A stretch of 64,000 nt of DNA from Aradus depressus (GCA_963662175.1 OY759216.1:36597087-36661086), one strand, 5' to 3'. Shown: positions 31,338 to 42,539, counted from the stretch's first letter. The notes: a model not told the origin generated them from the letters alone. Made by a program: numbers and translations.

Positions 31338-32615
31338 AAAAACAGAAGCATGAAATTGATGTGATTTTCAAATAATCATATTATAACTCAGCTTATAGTG
31401 TTGGAAATAACGATTTTAGGCACAAAAAAAGTAATTGAACCATTCCTCTAAATAAAATGGCTGTACATGATTAGGGGTAGTTTTTTTGAGAGAAATTTAA
31501 TCAACGTTTAGACAATCAAGAATTCACAGATAAATTTCATTCCAATCGGACAATGTTTTCGACAAGAATAATGGATATGTACGTTGGGCCTTTAGAGCAT
31601 CATAACTTGTAAACCCAGGATGCAATGCTATGTGAGATTACCCTAGTACAGCTTAACAAACTTTTCAAAAGCTTTCAAACTTTTTGAAAAACATTTCAGG
31701 GAAATCGGCGCTATTAAACTCTAATAAAATATTTTATTTCATTTTTCTTGGTATATTCTTTAAAGTATTTTTATTATTTATCATTTATTTGGTTTTTTAA
31801 GTTTTTTATTATTATTTTTCAAAATTATTTTTATTTAATGTAAATTTATTTAATTATATTTTTTTATTTGTTTAATTTTATTTTATTAATTTCTTTGTTT
31901 TCTTTCTCTTCTATATATTTCGCACACCTGATGAAGGGATGTAAGAATCTCCCAAAATATCGTCGTGAAAAAGTGATTAATTATTATTATTATTTTTGTA
32001 CTCATATATTTTCAAGTATTTATTAATTAATTTTTAATTCATTTCTTTTTTTTTTCAATTGTTTTTTTTATTACTAATCATACGTGTGTCAGACTCGAAT
32101 AGTTATAGTTGTTTATGTATTTAGTTTACAATTATTTTTGCTATCTTAATGTGAACACTCTTATGACCTTTTCAATTACCATGAATTGGTTTAACGGAAA
32201 TAAATAATATAATTATTATTCTCTTAGGTATCTGGTTATGTAATCGGGAAATAGTATTCATCGATGTCTGTCCTCCACTGAGCCCTAGTTGCATTCTGAG
32301 TTTCCCGAAAATTAACCACTGCGCAAAGGGTGTAAAATGGCGCAAAAAACAGTATTACACAAATTTCTAGACACGACTCTTAATTTTCCAATATGATTAA
32401 GAGTGTGAAGGAATTTTTTCGACACTTTTTTGGGGGTGCAGTTTCACCCCTTTTTGCGATGTAACTCAACTGTTTACCGAATAGGCGGAGAACAAAAAAA
32501 TGTATTTGGATCAGCGCAAGGGGCGCTATTCACAATTTAAAAATACACATAAATAGTCAGAGAATGATGTCCTGAATTAGCCAGGGCTTTAAATAACGGT
32601 GTGGCAGATGTTCAA
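31338..32615. other. AT-rich intron with low-complexity tracts
   Basis: 31365-31700 has moderate complexity without a frame. 31735-32060 is TTTATT-rich, with (TTA)n at 31980-31996. A CTGATGA..CTCCC..AAAA word at 31928-31960 resembles the hammerhead-like motifs but lacks GAAA. Confidence 0.3.
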
Positions 32616-32623
32616 TGCTAAAG

Positions 32624-33170
32624 CAGAGATGGGCATAATCGTAATCAATGATTACATGATTACAGAGAAAATTAATCATCATTGCTATTTTATACTTGAT
32701 ACTATCGCACTGTGAATCTAGCTAAAATGAAACATGATTACATGATTATAATCGTAATCAGAAATCGTGATTACGATTGCAATCATGTAATCATAAAATC
32801 ATAATCAAGTAATCATGTAATCATGTAATCACAATAACTGTAATCGGGGGATTTAGTGGGTATCAAATTTAAAAAAAATGGTAATAGCACTTCGGTTACG
32901 TAATAAACTTGAAAAAAATTACTTATTAGTGTAAAAAATAAAACAATTTAAAATGAAAGGAAATCGAAGGCGATGGTTTGCGCTGTGTAATCATGTGTAC
33001 ATTGTGATTATGATTACATGATTACGATTACATGATTACTCGATTACAATCATAATCATGGCCGTGATTACGATTACAATCGTGTAATCAAGTAATCACC
33101 CAATTTTTTTGATTATAATCGTAATCATAATCGTAATCTTAATCATTGATTATGATTATGCCCATCTCTG
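32624..33170. mobile_element. hAT MITE, complete, 8-bp TSD, built of ATGATTACGATTAT-type repeats
   Basis: Perfect ends CAGAGATGGGCATAATC / GATTATGCCCATCTCTG are flanked by TGCTAAAG at 32616-32623 and 33171-33178. Length 547 bp, no ORF. The outer parts on both sides consist of short self-complementary words (TGATTACATGATTA, GTAATCATGTAATCA), giving a very strong internal fold. CAGAGATGGGC with an 8-bp TSD is a hAT end. The 33171-33178 copy lies 146 bp from SLO2 exon 33324-33398, so this MITE is in the donor-proximal part of the intron. Confidence 0.95.
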
Positions 33171-33323
33171 TGCTAAAGGTAGCGGCTCAAGAAACATTCT
33201 GCAACCCAGCCCTGCTCTTATCGCTACCCCAATATAAAGTATCGAACAACGGGAACACCCAACACCCTGCGTACCTGAAAATCCCTTATAAATAAAGAAC
33301 ATAATATTTAGATGTGTATATAC

Positions 33324-33398
33324 CGTGAATGCGAAAGGTATCGTGTTGACCAACTCCAGGATGAAGTGAAACGAGAGGAGCTGCTGCCATATGTTCCC
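33324..33398 (-). CDS. SLO2: SLO2/KCNT potassium channel exon: S2-S3 loop and S3
   Basis: Fourth exon found, 75 bp (25 codons), phase 0 on both sides. Acceptor CTGACTTCAG, donor ACG|gtatat. It encodes GNIWQQLLSFHFILELV, then NTIPFAFT. The GNIW that follows the YK of S2 and the 'LE-x-V-N-T-I-P-F' of S3 are diagnostic for Slack/SLO2 channels. The donor gtatat is weaker than the other five but still GT. Flanking introns are 10.3 kb and 15.7 kb. Confidence 0.95.
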
Positions 33399-33478
33399 CT
33401 GAAGTCAGAAAATTTCATAAATATATAACAAAAAATTAAATTATTTTTCAATTATTATTAGTTGTTCTTTTGACATTT

Positions 33479-33566
33479 GTGACACATGCCAGTGGTTTAA
33501 CTACGAGGTCACATCGCCTTCTAAGACGGCGCTTTTTCGTCGCTCTAGTGAGCCCGACTCTACTTT
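33479..33566 (-). mobile_element. SINE-1 distal fragment, minus strand
   Basis: ACACATGCCAGTGGTTTAAC, ACGAGGTCACATCGCCTTCT and GAGCCCGACTCTACT; the rest of the SINE is missing. Confidence 0.7.
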
Positions 33567-33665
33567 TTTAATTGTATATTTTATCATTCATTTTGTACTG
33601 TTCTTTTTTATCACCGACTTCACTTATGGTGATTTACCAATTGTAAATATGCAAAAAAAAAAAAG
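33567..33665 (+). mobile_element. Jockey-type LINE 3' end with A-tail
   Basis: TATGGTGATTTACCAATTGT, AAATATGC, then 13 A. Same 3' end as 14820-14893, replacing the distal SINE-1. Confidence 0.55.
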
Positions 33666-34265
33666 AGTTACCACTTACTCGTATGAAAACTGACATTATT
33701 GCAGAGATATTGTGAAATAATTCAAATGAACTTGAAAGAAATAATGTCTTATCTCTTATGCTTTTGGCTGAGGATGGTAGAAATACCGAAAGTACTCCCA
33801 TGTAAATATAGTTGGTGAAATTAGACAATATCATAAATAAACAAGTTTATTTCTTTCAAGTTCACTTACTCGTATATTGAAAAAAATGGAAGGAAATGTT
33901 TCAGAATAAGAAATTACTAACTGTAAAGAAATTACTTGTAGATTTCCTAGTTGAAATCCAATCCATGCCTTACCTACCTGATTTACCTATAAGAACATTT
34001 TGAACATTCCAAAAACAAGAAAACTTACATTTGTTCAGCATCTTTCTCCATCTATGTATTAAGGTCAACACAAGGCCTGAAAGGATATTTTATTGCTGAA
34101 TGGCTTTCTTCTTTCCCTATCCTTTGATTTAATTCTATTCTATAAGCCTTTCGAATTATAATTATTGTTGTTAATAGTACTATGTTAGTTTTTTATTTAT
34201 TTATTATTACTACTTGTCTATTATTATCTATTATTTCTCGTTGAATATTCACGCTTAATTATACT
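33666..34265. other. AT-rich intron sequence
   Basis: Contains a direct repeat of a TTGAAAGAAATA-like word at 33728 and its inverse at 33850, otherwise nothing. Confidence 0.3.
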
Positions 34266-34680
34266 CGAAGTCCAATTTGAACCGAATTCAAGCCATGCAG
34301 TCCATAATCTTACGGCACATCACTAACGCACCCTTCTACGTCACTAACAATACCCTTCATAACGACTTACAAGTGCCATTCGCTTCCACAGTTGTACCTG
34401 AGAGGTACACAAACTTCCACGTCAAACTCGCCAGTCACGTCAATCAACTCATTCAAACACTAGCTTCAAATACCCTGCCCACAAACCCACCTCGCCGACT
34501 CAAATGAACATGGCAGCAGCGTGACTTGCTCGGGATGTAACCTGGCTGCGCTTCTAAACGCCACGCACCTCTGCAGTGCAGTCATCTCACCAGCAAAAAT
34601 CATTAGGCAGTCTTTATTTTGCCGTCATGATGCCTATGTAACATTCTCTATCTAAATAAATAAAATAAAATAAATTATAG
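34266..34680 (+). pseudogene. Jockey-type LINE C-terminus and 3' UTR
   Basis: The frame from 34271 reads NLNRIQAMQSIILRHITNAP, then FYVTNNTLHNDLQVPF and LASNTLPTNPPRRLK, then a stop at 34505. It is the same terminal domain as 13237-13581 but from a different subfamily (about half the residues shared). The 3' UTR carries CAGTCTTTATTTTGCCGTCA and ends in an AATAAAATAAAATAAA tail. Confidence 0.75.
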
Positions 34681-34681
34681 T

Positions 34682-34840
34682 TATTGTGTCGTGAGAGCCC
34701 TAAATTTAGTCTAGCCTAACGAGTACCTGACATCGCACAGGCTCGGAATCATCGCATAAAGTTTGTTCAAAGAAAGGCGTGCGCGATGTTCTTTTATATC
34801 CCAGAAAAAAAACACCTAAGGGCTACAGGACCCTAGGTAT
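34682..34840 (-). mobile_element. SINE-1 fragment, minus strand, degraded
   Basis: GAGAGCCCTAAATTTAGTCT, AACGAGTACCTGACATCGCA and CAGGCTCGGAATCATCGC are recognisable; the head and most of the tail are lost. Confidence 0.65.
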
Positions 34841-35689
34841 GTATATCAGGTGTACACTGTATTATTTATTATTATATGCATACAAAAAGTTGAAGGGAAT
34901 GGATATCAAATGGAATGACATGGATTTCAATAAAGCCGAATTCGGAGGTGTGGAGAGCCCTTAAAGGACTGATTAGGGAGGGTGAGTCCCTAGAGGGCAC
35001 GGACAAGGGCCCTTATAGAATTGATCAGGTCCCAATAGGGCTGTCCTGAGCAAAGGCGGTGCTGAAGAGCTGTCTACATCAGAGTGGCGTCCTCAGGGAG
35101 AGTAGGAAGGATGGAGGGGGGGGAATCATTAATATAAGGAGACGGGGGAAAAACAGAGTTTGTAGGTCAAACGGGACAAAGAGCGCCTAAGGGATTATTT
35201 CTACAAATAAAGGGATTGCAACAAAAGAACAGTTGTACTGGAAAAATATATTTTTTTTCAATGAAAAAGTACGTTTACATATTCATGCAGGGACATTACA
35301 CCTGATATATCTACGAGCAGCGTCGAATAAGCACTCTCAGAAAAAAATATTCATATAATATAATTAAGTGATGAATCTGCACAACATTTTTCCCCGTAGA
35401 ATGGAAACACACACAAATCATGATGATATTAAAATCAAACCAATCATCACAATCCCTTCCTTTTTATCGCCCTACAGTCTTCTTCCTCGTTACATTTTCG
35501 AAAAATTACTCTATAAAAGACATAACTTTTCGAGCAAGGACCCCCAGATCATCAGTTCGGCTTTCGTTCACAACACTGAAAACACATCAGTTATATAGGT
35601 TGGGAGCTTCTGCCCTGAAGAAAAAATAATTTTCTGATTATTGAACGCAGCAGGGGCTTCTTTTGACGTACGTCAGGCTTTTTCTTTAC
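34841..35689. other. Intron sequence with unclassified repeat-like patches
   Basis: 34930-35180 is G-rich and repetitive-looking (GGGAGGGTGAGTCCCTAGAG, AGTGGCGTCCTCAGGGAGAG). 35360-35640 has open frames on two frames but no domain. Confidence 0.3.
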
Positions 35690-35975
35690 GGACTGAGACC
35701 GTTACTTCCGCGTAGAGAGGAAATAACTATATTTATGGTGCTACGGCCGGTTGTAGGACCCCACCACTCGCCGGAGCGATCGGTTGGGTCCTCCAACCTA
35801 CATTGTCGGCGTTTCCCAAAAGAGCACAGGACCGGGGCATCTGTATTTCACGGCTGCGTTACGCAGAGGATGGTCGCAGGTGGGCCGTGCTACAGCATCC
35901 AGCGGTCATCCCCGGACCGAAGAGGGTCACGGCCTCACACTGGCCTTCAGTACTGCTTGTTCTCCGAAATGAGAG
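35690..35975 (+). repeat. GC-rich repeat GR1, copy 1
   Basis: GGTGCTACGGCCGGTTGTAG, CAACCTACATTGTCGGCGTT, TCCCAAAAGAGCACAGGACC and GGATGGTCGCAGGTGGGC share order and spacing with 59865-60056. The sharp GC jump and conserved order suggest the 5' part or UTR of a retroelement. Three frames are open, but the copies do not conserve a protein. Confidence 0.6.
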
Positions 35976-36639
35976 AAAAATCATTCAATATTTCAAGCCT
36001 GTTCAATGCGGTACATTCTATACCCGACCATAGCTGCAAAAAACGCAGTAGGTATTAATCTCATAGCCACCATACATCATGAATTTAACCTATATTAGTG
36101 TAAGTGGTAAGTTCATTTCATTTATCTGATTCAGAGAGATTTCATCAGAGCGCATATTCTAGTAGTAATATAATGAGATTTTAATTTTTTATTCATACCT
36201 TCCCAATTAGACAAATTGCAGAGGTGCTCGTCATACAAATAACGTGGGGGGCCTGGCGTGTCATGCACATTACCTCTAGAACGGTGGGTCACTAATCAAT
36301 TTAATTAAAACAATAATCCAGCCCATCTATTGCAATGACAAGTGAGGATGTAATTCAATATCATTGTAATGTTATCTAGAGAGTGCACCAGGATGCTATT
36401 AATAATTTAGTAGATAGAAAAGGTGAGAGAATCCTGTTATTCTTTTTTACTAAATGACTGTCACTGTTCCACATTCAATATATATACAATATATATATAA
36501 TATATAGATAATAAGCAAATATGATCACAATTGCAATTATAGAGCAATGTCACTTGATGGGCGAAGCTAGCCAGCCAGCGCAGACATTCCCGCGAAGGTT
36601 TAGTTTCTATCATTCACTATATATAGTCAGAAAATTGTG
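35976..36639. other. AT-rich intron sequence
   Basis: (TA)-rich around 36478-36510; no other feature seen. Confidence 0.3.
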
Positions 36640-36850
36640 AGGCCACCGCCTGTTCAAGCGGTGTGGAGGATTGTCAAGATAGGGCTTGTGCGAGAGAGTT
36701 TTGAATGGAAAGACAGGTTCTGGAATTCATTCATTGACAGAAGAAATATTGAGACCTCTGTGTAGAAGTTTATTTACGACATAGAAAGGAGCGTTGACAA
36801 TTCGTCGGAGGAATTTGGACTGAAATGTGTAAATAACAATATAGAAAGAA
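36640..36850 (-). pseudogene. Jockey-type LINE C-terminus fragment
   Basis: Minus strand reads FQSKFLRRIVNAPFYVVN at about 36825-36770, then PPHRLNRRWPHNFL near 36645, with a stop in between. Same domain as 13237-13581. Confidence 0.65.
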
Positions 36851-36915
36851 CAGTTTTTCTCACAATTTTTGTTACTACTACTACTGCGTCATCATCAGTG
36901 GTACATCATCACACT
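36851..36915 (-). mobile_element. Hammerhead-like family A scrap
   Basis: Minus strand GATGTACCACTGATGATGAC, GC matches GATGAACCACTGATGATGAC of the 48307 element, then runs into a (TAG)n microsatellite in place of the stem and GAAA. Confidence 0.4.
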
Positions 36916-37153
36916 AGCTAGTTGATATGCTCAAAATATAAAATCGACAATGTACTTCCACATTGATCCAGTAAGTTTTCATTCTCCCTCTGAAAACAAT
37001 TTACTTGATTAATGAGGAAATATATTCACACAGACACATATCATGACCAAAATGATCAATATTTCTTTAAATGAGAAATTCAGTTGAAAATTCCGTTGAA
37101 TCTATCTCGGATTTTCGCGCAATTACAGTAGGTACCTACTTAGTTAGTTACTT

Positions 37154-37500
37154 ATTATGACTCGTGCCCGGTCTTTAACTACAAGGTCATATAGATCATA
37201 TACCAGAGCGCTCTTTCGTCACTCTGGTGGACATGAGCCCGACTCTACTATTATCTTTATATAATATATATCTTTAATATATCTTTACCTACTCTAAAAT
37301 TTTATTCAAGATAAAGGTCTTTAATGAGTATCTGACATCGTACAGCTCCGGGACCATCGCTTAACGACCCATCCGAAGGACGGCGTGCTCAAGGTTAATT
37401 CACCTTCTAGATAGAAAACCTAAGAGCCTCGGCCGGGTTTCGGACCAGTGATCTTGAGTTCTGTAAGCAAGCATGCATTCTGAGTTACCGGCGCCCTCTA
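37154..37500 (-). mobile_element. SINE-1, minus strand, full length
   Basis: TATGACTCGTGCCCGGTCTT to the head complement GAGTTACCGGCGCCCTC, with a TATCTTTATATAATATATAT insertion at 37251-37285 replacing part of the body. Confidence 0.83.
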
Positions 37501-37978
37501 CAATACTTAATGTTACCAATATCAATTACAATACTTATACCCCTTATAATAATTCCTTATACTAAAATAATAAAAAAAAAAAATGATTTAGTCTTGTTAG
37601 TCAATTGAATTCTGGAGTGTGCAACCCCTTCAGAAAGATAATTCCCATTCCGGGTTCCTGAGGATAGTCACTTCTTGTCTTTCAGCCCAATTACTGTCTA
37701 CTAAAGACTTACAGTATAAAGAATTTCGTTCCAAATGAAGATATACCCTAGTGGAGATAACATAGAACAGTATCCGATAACACATCGTTACTTGGATTGA
37801 CGATACGAGCTGGATGACAATAATTTTCCTGATCCTGATGATGCTTGCCATTTGCCAGGCCTGTGAGTTCCAATAAAGGGGCCGAGGGCCCATATCGTGT
37901 TCACACCCATAGAGCCCCCATCTCTATGGATGGACCCCGGATATGGCTCTATTATCTGGAGATATGAGACAATACATA
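37501..37978. other. Intron sequence, nothing recognised
   Basis: Moderate complexity; no domain or shared repeat. The last 100 bp contains GATGGACCCCGGATATGGCT, an imperfect precursor of the minisatellite unit that follows. Confidence 0.3.
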
Positions 37979-38545
37979 GGCAACTCAGCTCACATAGACC
38001 CCGGGGGTGGCAACTCAGCTCACATAGACCCCGGAGGTGGCAACACAGCTCACATAGACCCCGGAGGTGGCAACTCAGCTCACATAGACCCCGGAAGTGG
38101 CAACTCAGCTCACATAGACCCCGAAGGTGGCAACTCAGCTCACATAGACCCCGGAGGTGGCAACTCAGCTCACATAGACCCCGGAGGTGGCAACTCAGCT
38201 CACATAGACCCCGGGGGTGGCAACTCAGCTCACATAGACCCCGGGGGTGGCAACTCAGCTCACATAGACCCCGGAGGTGGCAACTCAGCTCACATAGACC
38301 CCGGAGGTGGCAACTCACCTCACATAGACCCCGGAGGTGGCAACTCAGCTCACATAGACCCCGGGGGTGGCAACTCAGCTTACATAGACCCCGGAGGTGG
38401 CAACTCAGCTCACATAGACCCCGGGGGTGGCAACTCAGCTCACATAGACCCCGGAGGTGGCAACTCAGCTCACATAGACCCCGGAGGTGGCAACTCAGCT
38501 CACATAAACCCCGGAGGTGGCAACTCAGCTCACATCGACCCCGGT
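37979..38545. repeat. 30-bp minisatellite, 18 full units plus a partial
   Basis: Unit CAACTCAGCTCACATAGACC plus CCGGRGGTGG, exactly 30 bp with no indels over 18 units; the main variation is G/A at one position (CCGGGGG or CCGGAGG) and a few singletons. Because 30 is a multiple of 3 and the unit lacks stops, several frames on both strands are open throughout (plus strand NSAHIDPGGG repeats; minus strand LCELSCHLRG repeats). The flanks contain stops and no start context, so I read it as a young minisatellite and not as a repeat protein. Confidence 0.95.
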
Positions 38546-38794
38546 CCACCTCCATTCTTGAGCCAACTTGGCCATATAGTCAACCGCCCTATGGGGTGTT
38601 CGGTACTGGACCCGTGATACGTACGTCCACAGAAGTATCTATTTATATGTCCACTATACTGAAAAAAAGTACAATTTTGAAATTGCTTTTGACTGATATT
38701 CGTATTAAAATGATGTATTTATTAAGCGAAACTAATCTAAAGAACAATGTAAAACTATGAACAATAAACAAATCAACATAAGAATAAAAAGGTG

Positions 38795-39645
38795 ATTTGG
38801 CCGAAAATCAATAGGTGTACTCCTAAGACGGCTGTGGATACACATATCAAATTTAGTGTTGATACATTCATTCTATCGGGAGTTATCGCGCTCAAAGACA
38901 CATAAACACACATTACTTCTCTCGCTAGACGAAGTATAAGGGAATTTATCTAATCGATAACTAATAACTGTCGATATAATGAATGTATCGACCCAAAATG
39001 TAGTGTGAGGTTTCAGAAGTCCCTATGTAAATTGACTATTGATTTTTAAGTCGGATTATGCGGAGTTTTCATTGGAATTTTTTGTTTTCTGACCTGATTC
39101 CAAAAAAATTGTCTGTTCTGTTTATATATGTGTATGTGTGTGTGTCTGTCTGTCAACATGATAACTCCCGATAGAATGAATGTATCAACATGACATTTGA
39201 CGACACCTATTGATTTTCAGTCAAATCGACCAAAGGGAAGGGGGTATAGGAAGGAGGCTTAACACGATAACTCTTATAACTACCGTAGATTACTACGGTT
39301 TTATTTATTAAAATGTATTGACACGAAATTTCCTATATAAAGCCCGAAAAGGGCGTAAATTCAAAGCCTAGTAAGGACGACACCAATCAATTTTTAGCTG
39401 AATCAGCCAAAGGGAAGCGGGGATGAGAGAGGGAGCTCACCTCAAAAATCGATGTAATGAATGTATCGACACAAAATTTAGTATGAAGATTCAGAAGCCA
39501 ACATGTAACTCAAATATTGAGTTTTAGCCCAAACGGACAATTTTTTTTTTGGAAGGAGAATGAAAACGTAATTGATTAATTCGTGCTGGGAAAGTACATA
39601 GCCGGCGATTCACCGACGATCTTTTTTTTTTTCAGAAAAAAAAAA
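38795..39645. repeat. Composite of family P pieces (plus, then minus)
   Basis: 38795-38912 is plus (GATTTGGCCGAAAATCAATA, TTCTATCGGGAGTTATCGCG). 38913-39635 is minus, starting at a hairpin end (CGCTAGACGAAGTATAAGGG), with reversed modules and finishing at the left end (GAAAGTACATAGCCGGCGAT, TCACCGACGATC). A (TGTG) run at 39127-39144 replaces part of a module. Confidence 0.7.
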
Positions 39646-39860
39646 AATACGGAAAATTACGGATGAAAACTCAACGTCGAATTTCTGATCGATTATATTA
39701 AATATAAAATTCGGTCTCAATACATTCTATCTTTCGGGAGTTAGGTGCTCACACACAGACTGGAGATGATTTTTTTTTCATTTTTGGTGTCGGAAAACAT
39801 GAATTTCTGACCGATTAAAAAATGTCCTCTATACTTGGTATAGTTGAGGAAGTAATAGAG
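39646..39860 (+). repeat. Family P right end after T-run junction
   Basis: GATGAAAACTCAACGTCGAA, TTCGGGAGTTAGGTGCTCAC, CGGAAAACATGAATTTCTGA and TATACTTGGTATAGTTGAGG. Another left-end/right-end junction across poly-T/A. Confidence 0.65.
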
Positions 39861-40130
39861 AAAATGAAGAAATGAGGGAGTACATTCACTTTGAAAATCT
39901 TTCATTCCCTTGGGTTAAATTGGCTGAAGGAACTTCCTTTATCCGTTGAGTCCAAGATCTATAGATCTAGTTGGCCAGGGGACAGAAGAGCCGATAAGGC
40001 TGCCCTGAGGCGGTCAAAGAGGAAAGGGTAGCAGTTTGTTGATAAAGTTCAACCTTACTAACTAATGTTTAGAAGGTAAAGTGGGAAGAGAGGAGCGGAG
40101 CTGGTCGATTGGGTGGAGAGTGATCACGAG

Positions 40131-40280
40131 AAGGAAGTGTGTTGTAGGTCCTATTGTATAAAGGAAGTGTGTTGTAGGTCCTATTGTATAAAGGATGTGT
40201 GTTGTAGGTCCTATTGTATAAAGGAAGTGTGTTGTAGGTCCTATTGTATAAAGGATGTGCGTTGTAGGTCCTATTGTATA
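40131..40280. repeat. 30-bp tandem array, five units
   Basis: Unit AAGGAWGTGTGTTGTAGGTC plus CTATTGTATA, five perfect-length copies alternating GGAAG and GGATG. The alternation (A,A,T,A,T) points to duplication of a two-unit block. Open on both strands because the length is a multiple of three; no gene inferred. Confidence 0.93.
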
Positions 40281-40314
40281 AATATAGTGAAACCGTTCGT
40301 TCAGTGTAAACAAA

Positions 40315-40920
40315 GTCGAATCACCAACTTTCCCAACACGAGTTAATCAATTAGGTTTTCGTTCTCCCTCCAAAACCAATTTACCGTTTGGGCAAAAAAT
40401 CTATAGTTATTGTGACTCATGCCCGGGCTCTAACTACACATATCGCCTACTTACTACCAGAGTGTACTTTCGTCGCTCTGATGGAGTCATACATTTTGCC
40501 TTCCCTACATTTTGATTTACCCTACATTTAAGGGTGACGGTCTTTAACGACTACCTGACATCATACAGACTCGGGACCATCGCTAAACGTCCGATCCGAA
40601 GGACGGCGTGCTCAGGGCTTTTTCATCTCTCAGATTGAAAACCCGTTTGGAACCCCCCATGAGCTCAGAAAGTAAGCGTGCTACCTGTGAGCTACCGGCG
40701 CTCTCTAAACATCTGGATCGAATCATATTAATTTTCATATAAGTTATTAAGTTTTTTTGATTTGATCCCCCTTTGGCCGATTTAACGAAAAATTAATGAG
40801 TGATGTTCTTATAAGGTTTTAAATTTAAATATAAAATTTCATGTCGATACATTCATTACATTCGTAGTTATTGGGAATTTTGAGTTGAGCCTTCCCCTAA
40901 TCCCTCCTTCCGATGAAATC
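40315..40920 (+). mobile_element. Family P copy interrupted by SINE-1
   Basis: Left part 40315-40409 (TTCCCAACACGAGTTAATCA, CGTTCTCCCTCCAAAACCAA) and right part 40708-40920 (TTTGGCCGATTTAACGAAAA, TTTCATGTCGATACATTCAT) belong to one P copy split by the SINE-1 below, which dates the SINE as younger. Confidence 0.75.
40410..40707 (-). mobile_element. SINE-1 inserted into family P, minus strand
   Basis: GTGACTCATGCCCGGGCTCT through the head complement GAGCTACCGGCGCTCTC. The B-box region is partly lost. Confidence 0.83.
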
Positions 40921-41154
40921 CAGCTACGACTGCGACGAATAAGGAACAGACTAATAATTGTAGTCAGACAAAAGCTCTACTATACAAAAGTTCTGCTATA
41001 CAAAACAAGAGTATATTGATAGTCATAGTGAATAGAACTTATAATGAATGGTTATAATAATTACTATTGATTCATATCAAATCAATTAAGTTATGACGTC
41101 ACCATGATGTATATTTAAGTATTTGTTGTATAACCTTATCTATAATTGAGTTCA

Positions 41155-41438
41155 GAGGGCGCCGGTAGCTCAGCGGTATGTGTGCTTGCATACTGAGCTC
41201 TTAGGTAAAATAAACTTGAGCACGCCATCCTTCGGACGGGACGTTAGACGCTGGTTCCGAGCCTGTACGATGTCAGGCACTCGTTAAAGAACCCTACTCT
41301 AAGTGAATAAAACTTTAGGGTAGGCAAAATTTCGTACTCCCATAGTAGATTCAAGCTCATGTCCACCAGAGTGACGAAAGAGCGCTCTGGTAGTACGATG
41401 ACCTTGTAGTTAAAGCCCAGGCATGAGTCATAATAACT
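41155..41438 (+). mobile_element. SINE-1, plus strand, B box deleted
   Basis: The head AGAGGGCGCCGGTAGCTCAG is intact, but sequence jumps from ACTGAGCTC to TAGGTAAAATAAACTTGAGC, removing the B box. The body and 3' part run to GGCATGAGTCATAATAACTA. Confidence 0.85.
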
Positions 41439-41558
41439 AACAACAATTGAGTTCTCCCCATTTTCATGTTCATTTTATGGACAAAAACGCAGCTATGCGC
41501 GTCGGCGCACAAAATGCATGTTATCAGTTTGTCACTTAGTAGTTTATTTATTTTTACT

Positions 41559-41709
41559 TCCTATACAAAGTATAGGGGAAGTTATATAATCGGTCAGAAA
41601 ATCGAAGTTGAGTTTTCACCAGAGTTTCATGTTTCCCAATATCCAGATTCCAAAAATGAAAAACAAATTTTATACTAGTGTGTGTGCCTGTGAACACGAT
41701 AACTCGTAG
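41559..41709 (-). repeat. Family P right end, minus strand
   Basis: CTTCCTATACAAAGTATAGG, GGAAGTTATATAATCGGTCA, GAGTTTTCACCAGAGTTTCA and GTGAACACGATAACTCG. Confidence 0.72.
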
Positions 41710-42235
41710 TATCGTCCAGCCGAGGCCCCCATCATACATACTGTGAGAGTCTAGTTATTTCTAAAAATCCTTTTGATATAGTAATAATAATTCTTTATTG
41801 CATAGAAAGATACATGGATCTTATTGCAAGAGAGTGGAGTCTTATATACAATAGTGACCTTATAGACATAATGCAAAATAAATAAAAAACAAAGTAAATA
41901 ATAGAGAACATAAAAAGCAGACTCAGGAGAAGAAAAGGAAGATCTTTCGTGCGTATAAATAATAGAAATAGATAATAGAAATGGAAATGGAAATGGGGAG
42001 CCATACGTTAATACGCCCTATGGTTGAGGATAACATACAAAATAAATGACTACCTTGGGACTAATAAAAGTAAAAACAATAATAATGAATAAAGTAGAAT
42101 AAACTAAATCAGTACAATCCTTTTGATATTCGATATTCAAAGCATTTTGGACAAGAACAACAACAAAAAATTATCTTAGCAAAGAATGAAATACATCAAA
42201 GACGATTGAAAATAGCAAAGACGTAAAGAATTACT
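41710..42235. other. AT-rich intron sequence
   Basis: No recognised feature. Confidence 0.3.
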
Positions 42236-42482
42236 GAAGCTGAGGACTAGAGCGGGGCGACTCTGAATTCTTCCAACACCATCAAAGCAGGACATGACGT
42301 AGAGAGTTATTATACAAAATTGAAAAAAGTATGATGTATATTATCGAAAGTATAAAGATAAAATTAATAAAGAAGAAGTGAAAGTCCCTTTTCTTAATTC
42401 TAGAGAGGGGATTAGTTTAACTGCCTTCATGCACTCTGTACAGCCACCAGTTGAGATTAAGATGGGGAAAGGAATAACGTTT
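42236..42482 (+). pseudogene. Penelope-like GIY-YIG endonuclease C-terminus (copy 1)
   Basis: GCTGAGGACTAGAGCGGGGC, AATTCTTCCAACACCATCAA and TTCTAGAGAGGGGATTAG align in order with 47648-47900. A frame reads VPFLNSREGISLTAF. The more complete copy at 47690 shows the TLESIEI...LLN pattern of Penelope-like endonuclease C-termini. This copy is frameshifted. Confidence 0.5.
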
Positions 42483-42539
42483 TTTTAGTTTTTGTAATTT
42501 TATTTAGTGTAATTTCAAACTGTTGCTAAGACTACTATT

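Noticed and set aside
31928..31960. Another hammerhead-like word (CTGATGA..GGGA..TCTCCC)
   Set aside because: GAAA is replaced by AAAA and no stem I pairing is seen; too weak to list as an element.
35663..36058. 131-codon plus-strand ORF
   Set aside because: Three overlapping frames are open in GC-rich repeat GR1 and the second copy does not preserve any of them.
37979..38545. CRISPR array
   Set aside because: Units are contiguous with no spacers and the DNA is eukaryotic.
37788..38760. Long open frames of 224-287 codons on both strands
   Set aside because: They exist only because the 30-bp minisatellite unit is a multiple of three without stops; flanking sequence is not coding-like and no start context or splice site is seen.
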